Shown in pieces: positions 18,708 through 27,445 of a DNA stretch of 64,000 nt. Position numbers and translations under genes: made by a program. Under the pieces are notes generated by a model. The model saw only the letters and a list, made by a program, of their open reading frames with translations. It was not told the DNA's origin and ran no database searches. Position 1 is the first letter of the stretch. Every line of letters begins with the position of its first letter. Origin of the DNA: Salininema proteolyticum (lineage in GTDB: Bacteria > Actinomycetota > Actinomycetes > Mycobacteriales > Micromonosporaceae); the NCBI RefSeq assembly GCF_042685645.1, contig NZ_JBHUNX010000001.1, positions 4,154,001 through 4,218,000 of the forward strand. The letters run 5' to 3'.

Positions 18708-20744
18708 TCACCAGTCGGCTCCTTCGACCCACTGCCGCATGTCCGGGAACTGGGACTCGCCGGCCTCGACGGAGGAGTGGTGGAGTCGGCCGTCGGATCC
18801 GAAGGCCGCGAGCCGGAACCCCTTGCGGCTGCTCCACAGGAGCGGCCTGCCGGCCAGGGCGGTCGACTCCTGCGCGGCGAGCCGGTCGGAGGCGTCGCCG
18901 TGGCCGATCTCGTCGGGGTCGAGGAGGATCGCGGCGGCCTTTCCGCCCGCGACGTCCGCGGCCAGGGCCAGGCGGCCGTGCGAAGCGGCGAGCACCGGCG
19001 CGAAGAGGCCTCCCTCGGTGAGGTAGCGGGTGGACTTCCACCCGTCGTCGGTCTCCAGGAATACGAGGATGTCGGAGCCGCCTTCGCCGCGGCAGGCCAG
19101 GGCCAGGCGGCCGTCCTCGGTGACAGCGGCGGCCAGGGCGCTCGAAGGCTGGGTCTCCGCCTCCATGCCCGGAAGCGGAAGGCGGAGCTCCTCGGTCGAG
19201 GTTCCGCCGCCGGGGCGGTAGTCGATGCGGTCGATTCCGGCGTCATTGTGGCGCAGGACGGTGAAGCGTCCTCCGTGCTCGACGGCGGCGGGGGTCTGGT
19301 GCTGGTAGTCGCCGTCGACCTTCTCCCATGGGCCCCAGCCCTTCCCGTCGTGGAAGCGCAGTGCCGTCCCGCCTTCGGGGTGGCGGACGGCCAGGAGGGT
19401 CCTTTCCCCGTCCGAGGCGGCCGCGGGCATGCCCACCTGGCGGGCGGCCTCTCCGGCTCCGACGGGGTTGGCGAGGTTCTCCCACTCGCGGGTGGCGGCG
19501 TCGAAGGCCAGGAGGTCGCGGCTGTGCTCGTCACGGCGTGGCGTGATGCCGAGGGAGACGGCGAAGAGCCGGCCTCCCGCGGCCGCGATCCCGGGCAGGA
19601 GGTGCGGTCCGTCTAGGTCGGACCCGCCGGCGCGGGCGTCGCCCTGGAGCCTTCCGCTGCGCGTGGCGAAGAACCGCTCTCCCTCGCCGGTGCGGACCAT
19701 GGCGAGGTTGTCGGGGTAGCGGGGGTGGGTGGCGGGACCGTACGTGTCACCGACGCCCCACTCCTTGACGACCTTGTCGCCGCAGCCCCAGTCGAAGTCG
19801 CAGTCGCCGACCTTCCAGGCGTAGACGTTGAGGGCGTCGCCCTTCACCTCGCGGTCGTCCTCGCCGAGGTTGGACGGCCAGTGGCGGTTGTAGTACCCGC
19901 GCCACGTGTCGGCCAGGGCGCTGCCGCTCCACTCGGAGAGCGCCTGCCAGGCGAAGAGCCCGGCGGCCGTGTGGTCGATGTGGTCGGAGTAGCCCTCCTG
20001 CGCGGCGCCGACCTCCTCGGGCGAGTAGTCGGGGTCGAGGTCGAGCGTGTTGACCGAGACGGGCCGGTAGTGGTCGAGGAGCTCGACGAGCGAGTCGAGG
20101 AGGCCCCGGCGTTCCACGGCGGGCCCGTCGCCGAGGTCGGAGCCCTCCGGCGGGAGGACGAGCATGTTGTCGCGCCGCTCTTCCCACAGTTCCATGAGGC
20201 GGACCTGTTCCTGGGTGAGGCGTCCGAGGTTGGTCCAGAGGCTGAAGAAGACGATCTGGAAGGCCGGGTGCCCCTCCAGCGTCCAGCATTCGCAGACCGG
20301 CCCGCTGTCGAGCGAGACCGTCGTGCGGTGCCAGGGAGTGTCGTCGCGTCCCGTCGCCATGAGAGAGTAGGCCCTCCGCAGGCCGGTGTCGCGGGCGGCG
20401 GTGTACCCGGGGAAGTCCGGTGCGCCCTCCACTCCGTGGCCGTTGTAGCCGTTGGCCTCTCCGGCGGTCAGGACGACGGTGACGAGGCCGGATCCGCTCG
20501 CCACGTAGTCGGCGAGGCGGGGGTTGACGAAGTAGAGGCAGTCGTCGGGGTGCGCGACGATCTGGAGGTGGACTTCCCGGTCCGGGACGGGCGGGAGGTC
20601 GTCGCCGCCGCGTTCCCCCGCCTGCCAGAGGCGCAGTCCGGCGTCGGTTCCCATGGCCGCGAGGGCGATGCCCGCGGCCCCGGCGCCGGCGAGGGTGCGG
20701 CGGCGGAGGTGCGGTTCGGAAGGGGCGTCGTCGGTTTCTGTCAT
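18708..20744 (-). CDS. Exported PIG-L (LmbE-like) deacetylase with C-terminal propeller-like region
   Basis: A 678-residue secreted protein. The N-terminus has a twin-arginine signal (HLRRRTLAGAGAAGIALAA). The deacetylase domain follows, with the zinc-binding AHPDD at residues 64-68, VVLTAGEANGYNG, and a later SDHIDHTAA histidine motif. Family members remove N-acetyl groups from GlcNAc-containing substrates such as mycothiol or PI intermediates; an exported version more likely acts on cell-wall or extracellular glycans. The C-terminal 330 residues contain repeated blocks ending in short LALAxxG/LxAFDxATxxW strands, which resemble a beta-propeller. It has GGA upstream of the ATG and stands alone. 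Confidence 0.85.
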   Translation of the reverse strand: MTETDDAPSEPHLRRRTLAGAGAAGIALAAMGTDAGLRLWQAGERGGDDLPPVPDREVHLQIVAHPDDCLYFVNPRLADYVASGSGLVTVVLTAGEANGYNGHGVEGAPDFPGYTAARDTGLRRAYSLMATGRDDTPWHRTTVSLDSGPVCECWTLEGHPAFQIVFFSLWTNLGRLTQEQVRLMELWEERRDNMLVLPPEGSDLGDGPAVERRGLLDSLVELLDHYRPVSVNTLDLDPDYSPEEVGAAQEGYSDHIDHTAAGLFAWQALSEWSGSALADTWRGYYNRHWPSNLGEDDREVKGDALNVYAWKVGDCDFDWGCGDKVVKEWGVGDTYGPATHPRYPDNLAMVRTGEGERFFATRSGRLQGDARAGGSDLDGPHLLPGIAAAGGRLFAVSLGITPRRDEHSRDLLAFDAATREWENLANPVGAGEAARQVGMPAAASDGERTLLAVRHPEGGTALRFHDGKGWGPWEKVDGDYQHQTPAAVEHGGRFTVLRHNDAGIDRIDYRPGGGTSTEELRLPLPGMEAETQPSSALAAAVTEDGRLALACRGEGGSDILVFLETDDGWKSTRYLTEGGLFAPVLAASHGRLALAADVAGGKAAAILLDPDEIGHGDASDRLAAQESTALAGRPLLWSSRKGFRLAAFGSDGRLHHSSVEAGESQFPDMRQWVEGADW

Positions 20745-20920
20745 AGGGGTTCCGTCCGGGAGGTCTAGGAGCGGGGGCGCTGCGAAGAACTCTCGTCAGC
20801 ATACGGGAGATGCACCACCGCCTACATCCTCCACCCCGCGCCATGGCGGCAGTAACAGCCGGACGGGCGACCCGCGCGGGGAGGGGAAGCCGCGGACCGC
20901 CGGGTTCACCGCACAGAGAA

Positions 20921-20947
20921 CGGGACCGGTCCATCGAACCGGTCCCG
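20921..20947 (-). terminator. Hairpin after citrate synthase
   Basis: CGGGACCGGT (20921-20930) and ACCGGTCCCG (20938-20947) form a perfect 10-bp stem with a 7-base loop, 33 bases past the citrate synthase stop. No strong T-tract follows on either strand. It is probably a terminator between divergently ending transcripts. Confidence 0.7.
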
Positions 20948-20979
20948 TCGTGTGACTGACACTCAGGTCGTTGCGCGCC

Positions 20980-22071
20980 CTAGGCCTTCCAGCCCGGCAC
21001 GTCCTCCGGCTTGCGGGAGCCGGGGCCGACGTACTTGGCGCTGGGGCGGACGATGCGCCCGAGTTTTTTCTGCTCCAGGATGTGGGCCGACCAGCCGGCC
21101 ACGCGGGCGCCGATGAACATCGGCACGAGCTGCTGCTCGGGGACCTCGGCGAAGTCCAGGACCACGGCGGACCAGAAGTCCACGTTGGTGGTCAGGACGC
21201 GGTCCGGCTTGCGCTCCTTGAGCTCGGCGATCGCGGCGTCCTCCAGGGCCTGGGCGACCTCGAAGCGGGGCGCGTCGAACTCCTTGGCCATCGCGCGCAG
21301 CACGCGGGCGCGGGGGTCCTCGGCGCGGTAGATGCGGTGTCCGAAGCCCATGAGGCGCTTCTTGTCGTCCATCAGCTGCTTGACGTAGCCGCGGGCGTCG
21401 CCGTGGGCCTCGACGTCCTTGAGCTGGCGCAGGATGCCGACCAGGGCGCCGCCGTGGAGCGGGCCGGACAGCGAGCCGATGGCGCCGGAGATCGAGGCGG
21501 CGGCGTCGGCGCCAGTGGAGGCGACGACGCGGGCGGTGAAGGTGGAGGCGTTCATGCCGTGCTCGGCGGCGGACATGAAGTACGTGTCGATGGCCTTGAC
21601 GTGCCGGGGGTCCGGCTCGCCGCGCCAGCGGCGCATGAAGCGCTCGGTGATGGTCGTGGCCTTGTCGATCTCGCTCTGCGGGACGGCGGGGAGTCCCTGG
21701 CCGCGAGCCGACTGGGCGATGAAGGAGAGGGTGGTGGCCGAGACGCGGGCGAGGTCGTCGCGGGCGGTCTCGTCGTCGATCTCGTGCAGCGGCTGGAGGC
21801 CCCAGTGGGGAGCGAGCATGGCCACGGCGGCCTGGGCGTCGGTCCGGGTGTCGCCGGAGGCGACGGGCACCGGGACGGCTTCGGCCGGGGGAAGGCCGTT
21901 GTTGAAGTGACCGTCGACGAGCAGGCCCCAGACGTCTCCGTAGGTACTCCGAGCGACGAGGTCCTCGATGTTCACACCGCGATAGCGGAGCTCGTTGCCT
22001 TCCTTGTCAGGCTCGGCGATTTCGGTTTCGAAGGCGACTACACCTTCAAGTCCGGGCTTGAACTCAGACAT
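20980..22071 (-). CDS. Citrate synthase 2
   Basis: A 363-residue citrate synthase condensing acetyl-CoA and oxaloacetate at the head of the TCA cycle. The active-site histidines are in the EHGMNASTFTARV segment and GPLHGGALVGI, and the Asp/Arg region is in GFGHRIYRAEDPRARVL. The N-terminus GLEGVVAFETEIAEPDKEGN and the length match the CitA/citrate synthase 2 group of actinobacteria rather than GltA (about 430 residues). The ATG at 22071 has AGGAG eight bases upstream; the longer frame is not supported. A hairpin follows the gene. Confidence 0.93.
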   Translation of the reverse strand: MSEFKPGLEGVVAFETEIAEPDKEGNELRYRGVNIEDLVARSTYGDVWGLLVDGHFNNGLPPAEAVPVPVASGDTRTDAQAAVAMLAPHWGLQPLHEIDDETARDDLARVSATTLSFIAQSARGQGLPAVPQSEIDKATTITERFMRRWRGEPDPRHVKAIDTYFMSAAEHGMNASTFTARVVASTGADAAASISGAIGSLSGPLHGGALVGILRQLKDVEAHGDARGYVKQLMDDKKRLMGFGHRIYRAEDPRARVLRAMAKEFDAPRFEVAQALEDAAIAELKERKPDRVLTTNVDFWSAVVLDFAEVPEQQLVPMFIGARVAGWSAHILEQKKLGRIVRPSAKYVGPGSRKPEDVPGWKA

Positions 22072-22541
22072 CGTTGTACTCCTGAGGTTGTGCCGTGTTG
22101 ACTGGGTCGACCGGGGGCGTCCGGGCGTCTCGTCATTGCTTAGGTCGTTCTGCAAATGGTGCCGCAACTTCCGCCCTTCGCAAAAGGGACCGTCTGCTCG
22201 TATATGGCCGTGTTTACCGTTTCGTTATTGAATTTGAGCCTGTTTCGTGTCGCATTCACGCGTAGTTTTGCCTGTTATGTCCGATTTCTCTGGTAGGTCC
22301 CTCTAAAGATGTTTGTGGGTTTCGACAAACCATTGTGATATCGCACTCACGCACCGGTGTGTCGCCTCCCGGCGGCCCCGCCGCCCCGCGGAAATCCGCG
22401 CCGCGCCCCGCCCGCACCCCCCGTGCGCTCGGAGTCCGCCTTACCCGTCCAGGCTACCGGTCTAGTCGGCACCCGCGGGGTGAGATAACCTCAGTGCAAC
22501 GGTCCTACGCTCGCATCCCTATGACTTCCAGGAGGAAATCC
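22072..22541. other. Divergent intergenic region
   Basis: This separates citrate synthase (minus) and the aldose epimerase (plus). Bases 22190-22340 are AT-rich for this genome and probably hold the promoters. I see no RNA gene or repeat. Confidence 0.5.
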
Positions 22542-23441
22542 ATGGCGCTCTCAGGACGCACCTGGATCATCAGCTACGGCGGCCACGAGGCCTCGATCGC
22601 CTCGGTGGGCGGTGGACTCCGCAACTACCAGATCAACGGCACGGACGTCATCGACGGATACAGCGACGAAGAGATCGCCCCCGAAGCAGCCGGGCACCTC
22701 CTCGCCCCCTGGCCCGGCCGCATCGCCGGCGGACGCTACGGCTTCGGCGGCGGCGAGCACTTCCTCCCGATCAACGACCCCTCCCACAACGCGGCCCTCC
22801 ACGGGCTCGTCCAATGGTGCGAATGGGAGGCCACCGAGGTCACCTCCTCCGCGGTCACCGTGGAGTACGGCATGCCGGCGCGACCGGGCTACCCGTGGCC
22901 GCTGACCCTCCGCACCCGCTGGTCGGTCGGCCCCATGGGCCTGCGGGCGGCGCACACCGTCTCCAACATCGGCTCCGAGACCGTGCCGTTCGGCTTCGGC
23001 GTCCACCCCTATGTCAAGGTCCCCGACGCCGAGCTCATCGACTCCGGATGGGTCGAGATGGACGCGTCGGAGCAGTGCGTGCTCGACCGCGACCTCATCC
23101 CCAGCGGATTCAAGGACAGCGAGGTCAAGGGCCGCACCGACCTGGCCGGCCTGGTCCTGGACAACGCCTACACCGGGCTGGAGCGCGACTCCTCCGGCAC
23201 CTCCACTGTGCGCGTCGGCAACGGCGGCAAGAGCGTCGAGGTCTGGGCGGACGACTCCTTCGACTGGTTCGTCCTCTTCACCTCCGACACCCGCTCCGGC
23301 GAGCGCCGGCGCGGATCCATCGCCGTGGAGCCGATGACCTGCCCGCCCAACGCCTTCAACGACGGGCGGGGACTCATCGAACTGGGGCCGTCCCAGGCCT
23401 GGTTCGGCGTCTGGGGCGTCAAGCCCGTCGGCTTCGACTAA
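22542..23441 (+). CDS. Aldose 1-epimerase family protein
   Basis: A 299-residue galactose-mutarotase-like enzyme that would interconvert alpha and beta anomers of a hexose or phosphosugar. Typical features are LLAPWPGRIAGGRY (substrate-binding Arg), NAALHGLVQW with the catalytic His, GFGVHPYVK with the second His, and EPMTCPPNAFNDG near the catalytic Glu. The ATG at 22542 has AGGAGG directly upstream; an earlier ATG at 22521 has no site. The minus-strand coiled-coil reading frame stays open through the whole gene, as discussed with that entry. Confidence 0.9.
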   Translation: MALSGRTWIISYGGHEASIASVGGGLRNYQINGTDVIDGYSDEEIAPEAAGHLLAPWPGRIAGGRYGFGGGEHFLPINDPSHNAALHGLVQWCEWEATEVTSSAVTVEYGMPARPGYPWPLTLRTRWSVGPMGLRAAHTVSNIGSETVPFGFGVHPYVKVPDAELIDSGWVEMDASEQCVLDRDLIPSGFKDSEVKGRTDLAGLVLDNAYTGLERDSSGTSTVRVGNGGKSVEVWADDSFDWFVLFTSDTRSGERRRGSIAVEPMTCPPNAFNDGRGLIELGPSQAWFGVWGVKPVGFD

Positions 23442-24716
23442 CGACCCGGTGCGCTGCGCCGCGATGATGGGCAGCTGCTGCGTCGCGTCCACGTCAGTGT
23501 CGACCACCGGGTTGAACGGCAGCGACGAGTAGGTCGAGCTGTCCAGGGTCAGGAGCGGGTTCTCCTCTTCGACCTGCGAGGCCAGGCCCAGCTGGCGGCG
23601 CAGGTCGCCCAGGTTGGACTCGGCGCTCTCCTGCTGGCGCTTCAGGGTCGCGACCTCCTCCTGGAGCGGTCCCACGCGCTCCTCCGCGCGCTCGGTGGCG
23701 TCGCGCCGCAAACGCTCGGCCTCCTTCTTGGCCTCGGCCAGGGTCGTCCGCACCGTCTCCTGGGCGCGCATCTCGGCGTCCCTGGCCTGCTGCTCGGCCT
23801 CATCGCGGCGCTCCAGACCGCGGTTCTCCGCAGACCGGGCGTTCTCCTCCGCGATCGCCAGGCGCTCCTCGGCCTCGGACACGATGCGCTGCGCCATGGC
23901 GACCGCCTGCTGGTGCCTGTCGGCCTCTTCCCTCTGCGCCCGCTCCCTGCGGTCGGCCTCCTGCAGGGTGAGTTCCTGCGTGCGGGCCTTGCGGACCTCG
24001 GTGGCCTCGGTCAGCAGCCGCTGCGCCGCGGCGCGGTGCTCGTCGGCCTCCCGCGACGCCTGCGCTCGGACCTCCGTCACCTCGCGCTCCGCGGTGGCCT
24101 TCAGGACGGCGACCTCGCGCTCCGCCGCGTTGCGCATCTTCTCCGCCTCCGAGCGGGCGTGGCCGTGGTTGGTCTGGCACTCCCTCTTGGCGTCGTCGAT
24201 CGCGAGGTCGTGGTTGCGCCGCGCGTTGTCGCGCAGCTCCGTCGTCTCGACCACGGCCCGCTCGCGCATCTCCTTGACGTCGCGCTCGTTGGACGCGCGG
24301 GTCTCGTGCGTGTCCTTCTCCGCCTGCTTCTTCAGACCGGCGGCCTCCTCCCTCGCCGCGGCGAGGATCTGATCGGCCTCGGACTTGGCCTTGGTGCGCC
24401 AGGTGCCGGTCTCGTGCTCGGCCACGCGGAGGATCTTCTCCACCCGCGAACCCAGGCCGGCCAGCGTCGGCTGCTCCTGCTCGGCGATCTGCGTCGCCTT
24501 CTCGTTGACCTGGCGCTCCAGGGCCCTGATGCGCTCTTCGGCCGCTCTCAGTTGCTCGTCGGCCTGCTGCGCCTCCGTGGACAGGTCCCGGTAGCGCGAC
24601 TCGTTCTCCGAGAGGGAGCGGTAGAGCTTGGTGGTGAAATCGTCGACTTGGTGGCGGTCGTATCCGCGCATCGAGACGGCGAACTCCGGACTGGCGTCAT
24701 TAAAAAACTTGGACAT
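22551..24716 (-). CDS. DivIVA-like coiled-coil protein, open frame continuing antisense through the epimerase gene
   Basis: The N-terminus (EFAVSMRGYDRHQVDDFTTK) is the DivIVA/GpsB lipid-binding signature. Residues 35 to about 385 are almost uninterrupted coiled coil rich in Glu, Ala and Arg. A linker with LTLDSSTYSSLPFNP and QQLPIIAAQR follows, and this is where I would expect the protein to end, near residue 425. Such proteins scaffold polar growth or cell-wall machinery. No in-frame stop occurs there, and the frame runs on antisense through the whole epimerase gene to 22551, giving 721 residues. A TAG sits one base out of frame at 23438-23440, so a one-base indel would end the protein at about 425. 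Only 23442-24716 is supported as coding by its composition. Confidence 0.65.
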   Translation of the reverse strand: MSKFFNDASPEFAVSMRGYDRHQVDDFTTKLYRSLSENESRYRDLSTEAQQADEQLRAAEERIRALERQVNEKATQIAEQEQPTLAGLGSRVEKILRVAEHETGTWRTKAKSEADQILAAAREEAAGLKKQAEKDTHETRASNERDVKEMRERAVVETTELRDNARRNHDLAIDDAKRECQTNHGHARSEAEKMRNAAEREVAVLKATAEREVTEVRAQASREADEHRAAAQRLLTEATEVRKARTQELTLQEADRRERAQREEADRHQQAVAMAQRIVSEAEERLAIAEENARSAENRGLERRDEAEQQARDAEMRAQETVRTTLAEAKKEAERLRRDATERAEERVGPLQEEVATLKRQQESAESNLGDLRRQLGLASQVEEENPLLTLDSSTYSSLPFNPVVDTDVDATQQLPIIAAQRTGSLVEADGLDAPDAEPGLGRPQFDESPPVVEGVGRAGHRLHGDGSAPALAGAGVGGEEDEPVEGVVRPDLDALAAVADAHSGGAGGVALQPGVGVVQDQAGQVGAALDLAVLESAGDEVAVEHALLRRVHLDPSGVDELGVGDLDIGVDAEAERHGLGADVGDGVRRPQAHGADRPAGAEGQRPRVARSRRHAVLHGDRGGGDLGGLPFAPLDEPVEGRVVGGVVDREEVLAAAEAVASAGDAAGPGGEEVPGCFGGDLFVAVSVDDVRAVDLVVAESTAHRGDRGLVAAVADDPGAS

Positions 24717-25219
24717 CGAATTCCATCACAGTTGTCGTTTTCCGTCGGACCGCCGACCGGGCGGCCTGCTGCGGGCCTGCCCCGCCTCCGCCCGATCTCC
24801 GGCGGGTCCGGCGGGCTCCGAAAGCCTTCAAAAAAGGGGGATCGCTACGGCGCGTCCTGCGAGCGGGCCGGGATCCGCCGCGACCGGGCGGACGTGCCCA
24901 GGACGAACGCCCCGGACCGGTCGGTTCCCCGACCCGCAGCGCCCTCGGGTCCATCTTCGACCAGAGTGAGCCGGAATTGCGTTAGCGACACGGCGGCTCG
25001 GCGTGTTGCGTCCAGCGCCGCTCCCATTCATGAATCCCCGGTTCCAATTCCACAGTCCATTCCCGCGCCAATGTAAGGGCACGTAGAAGGCCTTATCGCG
25101 AAAAGTTATCCACAGGATCCGCCACTTATCCACAGGCTCGAAAACTTTTTCTGGACCTTTTCCCACCGCACACAGAGACTGAAACCCAATCCGGATTCCG
25201 CGATTGGGAAGGGACCACC
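24717..25219. other. Divergent intergenic region before the pilus operon
   Basis: About 500 bases between the coiled-coil gene and the Tad operon. It has exact TTATCCACA DnaA-box-like 9-mers at 25106-25114 and 25126-25134, 20 bases apart and about 90 bases before the first pilus gene. No gene is evident. Confidence 0.6.
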
Positions 25220-26227
25220 ATGACCACAAGCCTGCTCCTGAGCGACAACCACCGCATCGCACACGAACTGGCGCCCCTGGCCGAGAGCAGCGGGTGCCCG
25301 CTCACCCACCTGACCGGCGCCGACGACCCGCGCCCCCTATGGGCGGCCGCCGGGATCGTCTTCGTCGACGCTCCCCGCGTCCGCTCCTGCCTCTCCCTCG
25401 GGCTCCCGCCCCACCCCAACGTGATCGTCCTCCACCGCGAGAACGACCCCCGCTCGCAGTGGAACCAGTACCTGGCCCTCGGCGCCGAACAGGTCGTCGC
25501 CTACCCCGAGGGGACGAGAGCGCTCGTCAAACTGCTCGACAGGACCCAGCGCCGATCCGACGACGCACGCGTCACCGCCGTCCAGGGCACCCACAGCCAC
25601 GCCGGGGCCACCACCCTCGCCGGCCTCCTCGCCCTCGCCCGCAGCGAGCGCGGCCCCGTCCTGCTCATCGACTGCGACACCCCGTCCGGCGGCATCGACC
25701 ACCGGCTCGGGCTGGCCGACAGCCCCGGATGGCGATGGAACGCGCTCCTGGACGCGGCCGGGGAGATGAACCCCGAACGGCTCCTCCAGGGGCTGCCCGG
25801 CCGCGGCGGTCTCCACGTGCTGTCCCACGGCCCCCAGTCGTCCGCCCCTCCGCCCCGGCTCCTCGACTCGGTCATCAACGCCGCCAGGCTCTCCTGCGAC
25901 GCCGTCTACCTCAACATCTCCCACGCCCCGGACGAGGCCGCGCTCGCCGCCCGGGACCGCGCCGACACGGTCCTCCTGTGCGCCGGCCAGAGCCGGACCA
26001 CCGCTCCCACCGCCCGTTCCACGCTGGACGGCATCCCCGTCCAGGACCGCGTCGGGATCGTGGTGCGCAAGGGCAGCGACAAGCCCGACGGACCCCACCC
26101 CGTCTGGGGAACGGTCCCCCGCATACGGCGCGTCGACGCACAGCTCGTCCGCCGCAAGCTCACCCGCGGCTCCCGACGCGCGCTCACCGCGTTCCAGAAG
26201 AGGCTGTCCACCGCGGTCCCCGCCTGA
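25220..26227 (+). CDS. TadZ/CpaE-like protein (Ssd family), first gene of the Tad locus
   Basis: A 335-residue protein with a receiver-like N-terminal domain (GIVFVDAPRVRSCL, then VIVLHRENDP) and a MinD-type domain. This is the organisation of the actinobacterial Ssd/CpaE group (Rv3660c in M. tuberculosis), which localises the pilus machine and affects septum placement. The P-loop reads VQGTHSHAGATTLAGLLALA: the usual Walker Lys is missing, so ATP binding may be lost or altered, which is common in TadZ. LLIDCDTPSGGIDH keeps the Walker A' region. AAGGGA precedes the ATG. It opens a seven-gene operon in the same order as Rv3660c-Rv3654c. Confidence 0.85.
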   Translation: MTTSLLLSDNHRIAHELAPLAESSGCPLTHLTGADDPRPLWAAAGIVFVDAPRVRSCLSLGLPPHPNVIVLHRENDPRSQWNQYLALGAEQVVAYPEGTRALVKLLDRTQRRSDDARVTAVQGTHSHAGATTLAGLLALARSERGPVLLIDCDTPSGGIDHRLGLADSPGWRWNALLDAAGEMNPERLLQGLPGRGGLHVLSHGPQSSAPPPRLLDSVINAARLSCDAVYLNISHAPDEAALAARDRADTVLLCAGQSRTTAPTARSTLDGIPVQDRVGIVVRKGSDKPDGPHPVWGTVPRIRRVDAQLVRRKLTRGSRRALTAFQKRLSTAVPA

Positions 26228-26243
26228 CACGAAAGGAATTCCC

Positions 26244-27383
26244 ATGGAGACGACACTTCTCGGCAGGCTCAGGCACCGGCTCGCCACCGACGCCGTGTCC
26301 CGGCCGAAACCGAAGGACATCATCCGCGCCCTCGCCGACGACAACCAGGCACCGCCGGACCACGCGGGGCTTCGCGACCTCGCCGAGTCCGTCGCCCCGG
26401 ACCTGACCGGTGCGGGGAGGCTCCAGGCCTTTCTCGACGATCCCGACGTCACCGACGTCGTCGTCAACGGCCCGCGCCGCGTCTGGGTCGACCGGGGCAA
26501 CGGGCTCGAGCAGACGTCGACGGTCTTCGGCTCCTCCGACGAGCTGCGCGAACTGGCCGTCCGGCTCGCCGCGGCCGCCGGCCGCCGACTCGATTCGGCG
26601 TGCCCTTACGTCGACGTCCGGCTCGAAGACGGCACGCGTCTGCACGCGATCCTGCCGCCCCTGGCCTCCAACGGCCCCTACGTCTCCCTGCGCACCCACC
26701 GCCAGAGGGCCTTCCGACTGGACGAACTGGTGGAGAACGACACCATCGACCCCGACGCCCACCAGCTCCTCCGGCGGATCGTCAGCGCCCGGCTCGCCTT
26801 CCTGATCACGGGCGGAACCGGCACCGGCAAGACCACGTTGATGAACTCGATGCTCAGTCTCGTCCCGCCGCGGGAGAGGATCATCGTCGTCGAGGACAGC
26901 CGGGAACTCGCACCGACGCACCCCCATGTGCTGTCTCTCCAGTCGCGACTCACCAATGTGGAAGGCCGGGGCCGCGTCGACCTCGCCGCCCTCGTGCGCC
27001 AGGCCCTGCGCATGCGGCCGGACAGGATCATCGTCGGCGAATGCCGCGGTGTCGAGGTGACCGAGCTGCTCTCGGCCCTCAATACCGGCCACGAGGGCGG
27101 TGCGGGGACTCTGCACTGCAACACCGCCGCCGACGTGCCGGCGCGGTTGGAGGCGCTCGCCCTCCCCGGGGGCGTGCCCCGCCCAGGACTCCACGCTCAA
27201 ATCGCCTCCGCGCTCCGCGTGATCGTCCACCTCGGTCGGCACGGCTCCGGCCGCCGGGTCGAGCAGATCTCCCTGATCCAGAGGCGTGAGAGCGAACTCG
27301 AGGTCACCGACGCCTACGCCTTCGGCCGAAGACGCCCCGCCTGGACCCAGCTCCAGAGAATGCTCAGGGAGCGCGACGCCTGA
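26244..27383 (+). CDS. tadA: Tad/Flp pilus assembly ATPase TadA (CpaF family)
   Basis: A 379-residue secretion ATPase that powers Flp pilus assembly at the inner face of the membrane. It shows FLDDPDVTDVVVNGP (N-terminal domain), Walker A ITGGTGTGKTTLMNSML near residue 188, the Asp box IIVVEDSRELAP, and the His/Walker B region MRPDRIIVGECRGVEVTELL. GHEGGAGTLHCNTA is the family's downstream His motif. AAAGGAATT lies seven bases before the ATG and the gene follows tadZ by 16 bases. Confidence 0.95.
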   Translation: METTLLGRLRHRLATDAVSRPKPKDIIRALADDNQAPPDHAGLRDLAESVAPDLTGAGRLQAFLDDPDVTDVVVNGPRRVWVDRGNGLEQTSTVFGSSDELRELAVRLAAAAGRRLDSACPYVDVRLEDGTRLHAILPPLASNGPYVSLRTHRQRAFRLDELVENDTIDPDAHQLLRRIVSARLAFLITGGTGTGKTTLMNSMLSLVPPRERIIVVEDSRELAPTHPHVLSLQSRLTNVEGRGRVDLAALVRQALRMRPDRIIVGECRGVEVTELLSALNTGHEGGAGTLHCNTAADVPARLEALALPGGVPRPGLHAQIASALRVIVHLGRHGSGRRVEQISLIQRRESELEVTDAYAFGRRRPAWTQLQRMLRERDA

Positions 27384-27445
27384 ACCGGCTCGCGTCCACC
27401 GTCCGCACACCGTACGACCAGAAATCGACCGGGAGGTCCCAACCC

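Noticed and set aside
17393..19534. 713-residue minus-strand frame overlapping serC and the PIG-L gene
   Set aside because: Composition is Arg/Pro-rich shadow sequence, and two well-supported genes occupy the same strand in another frame.
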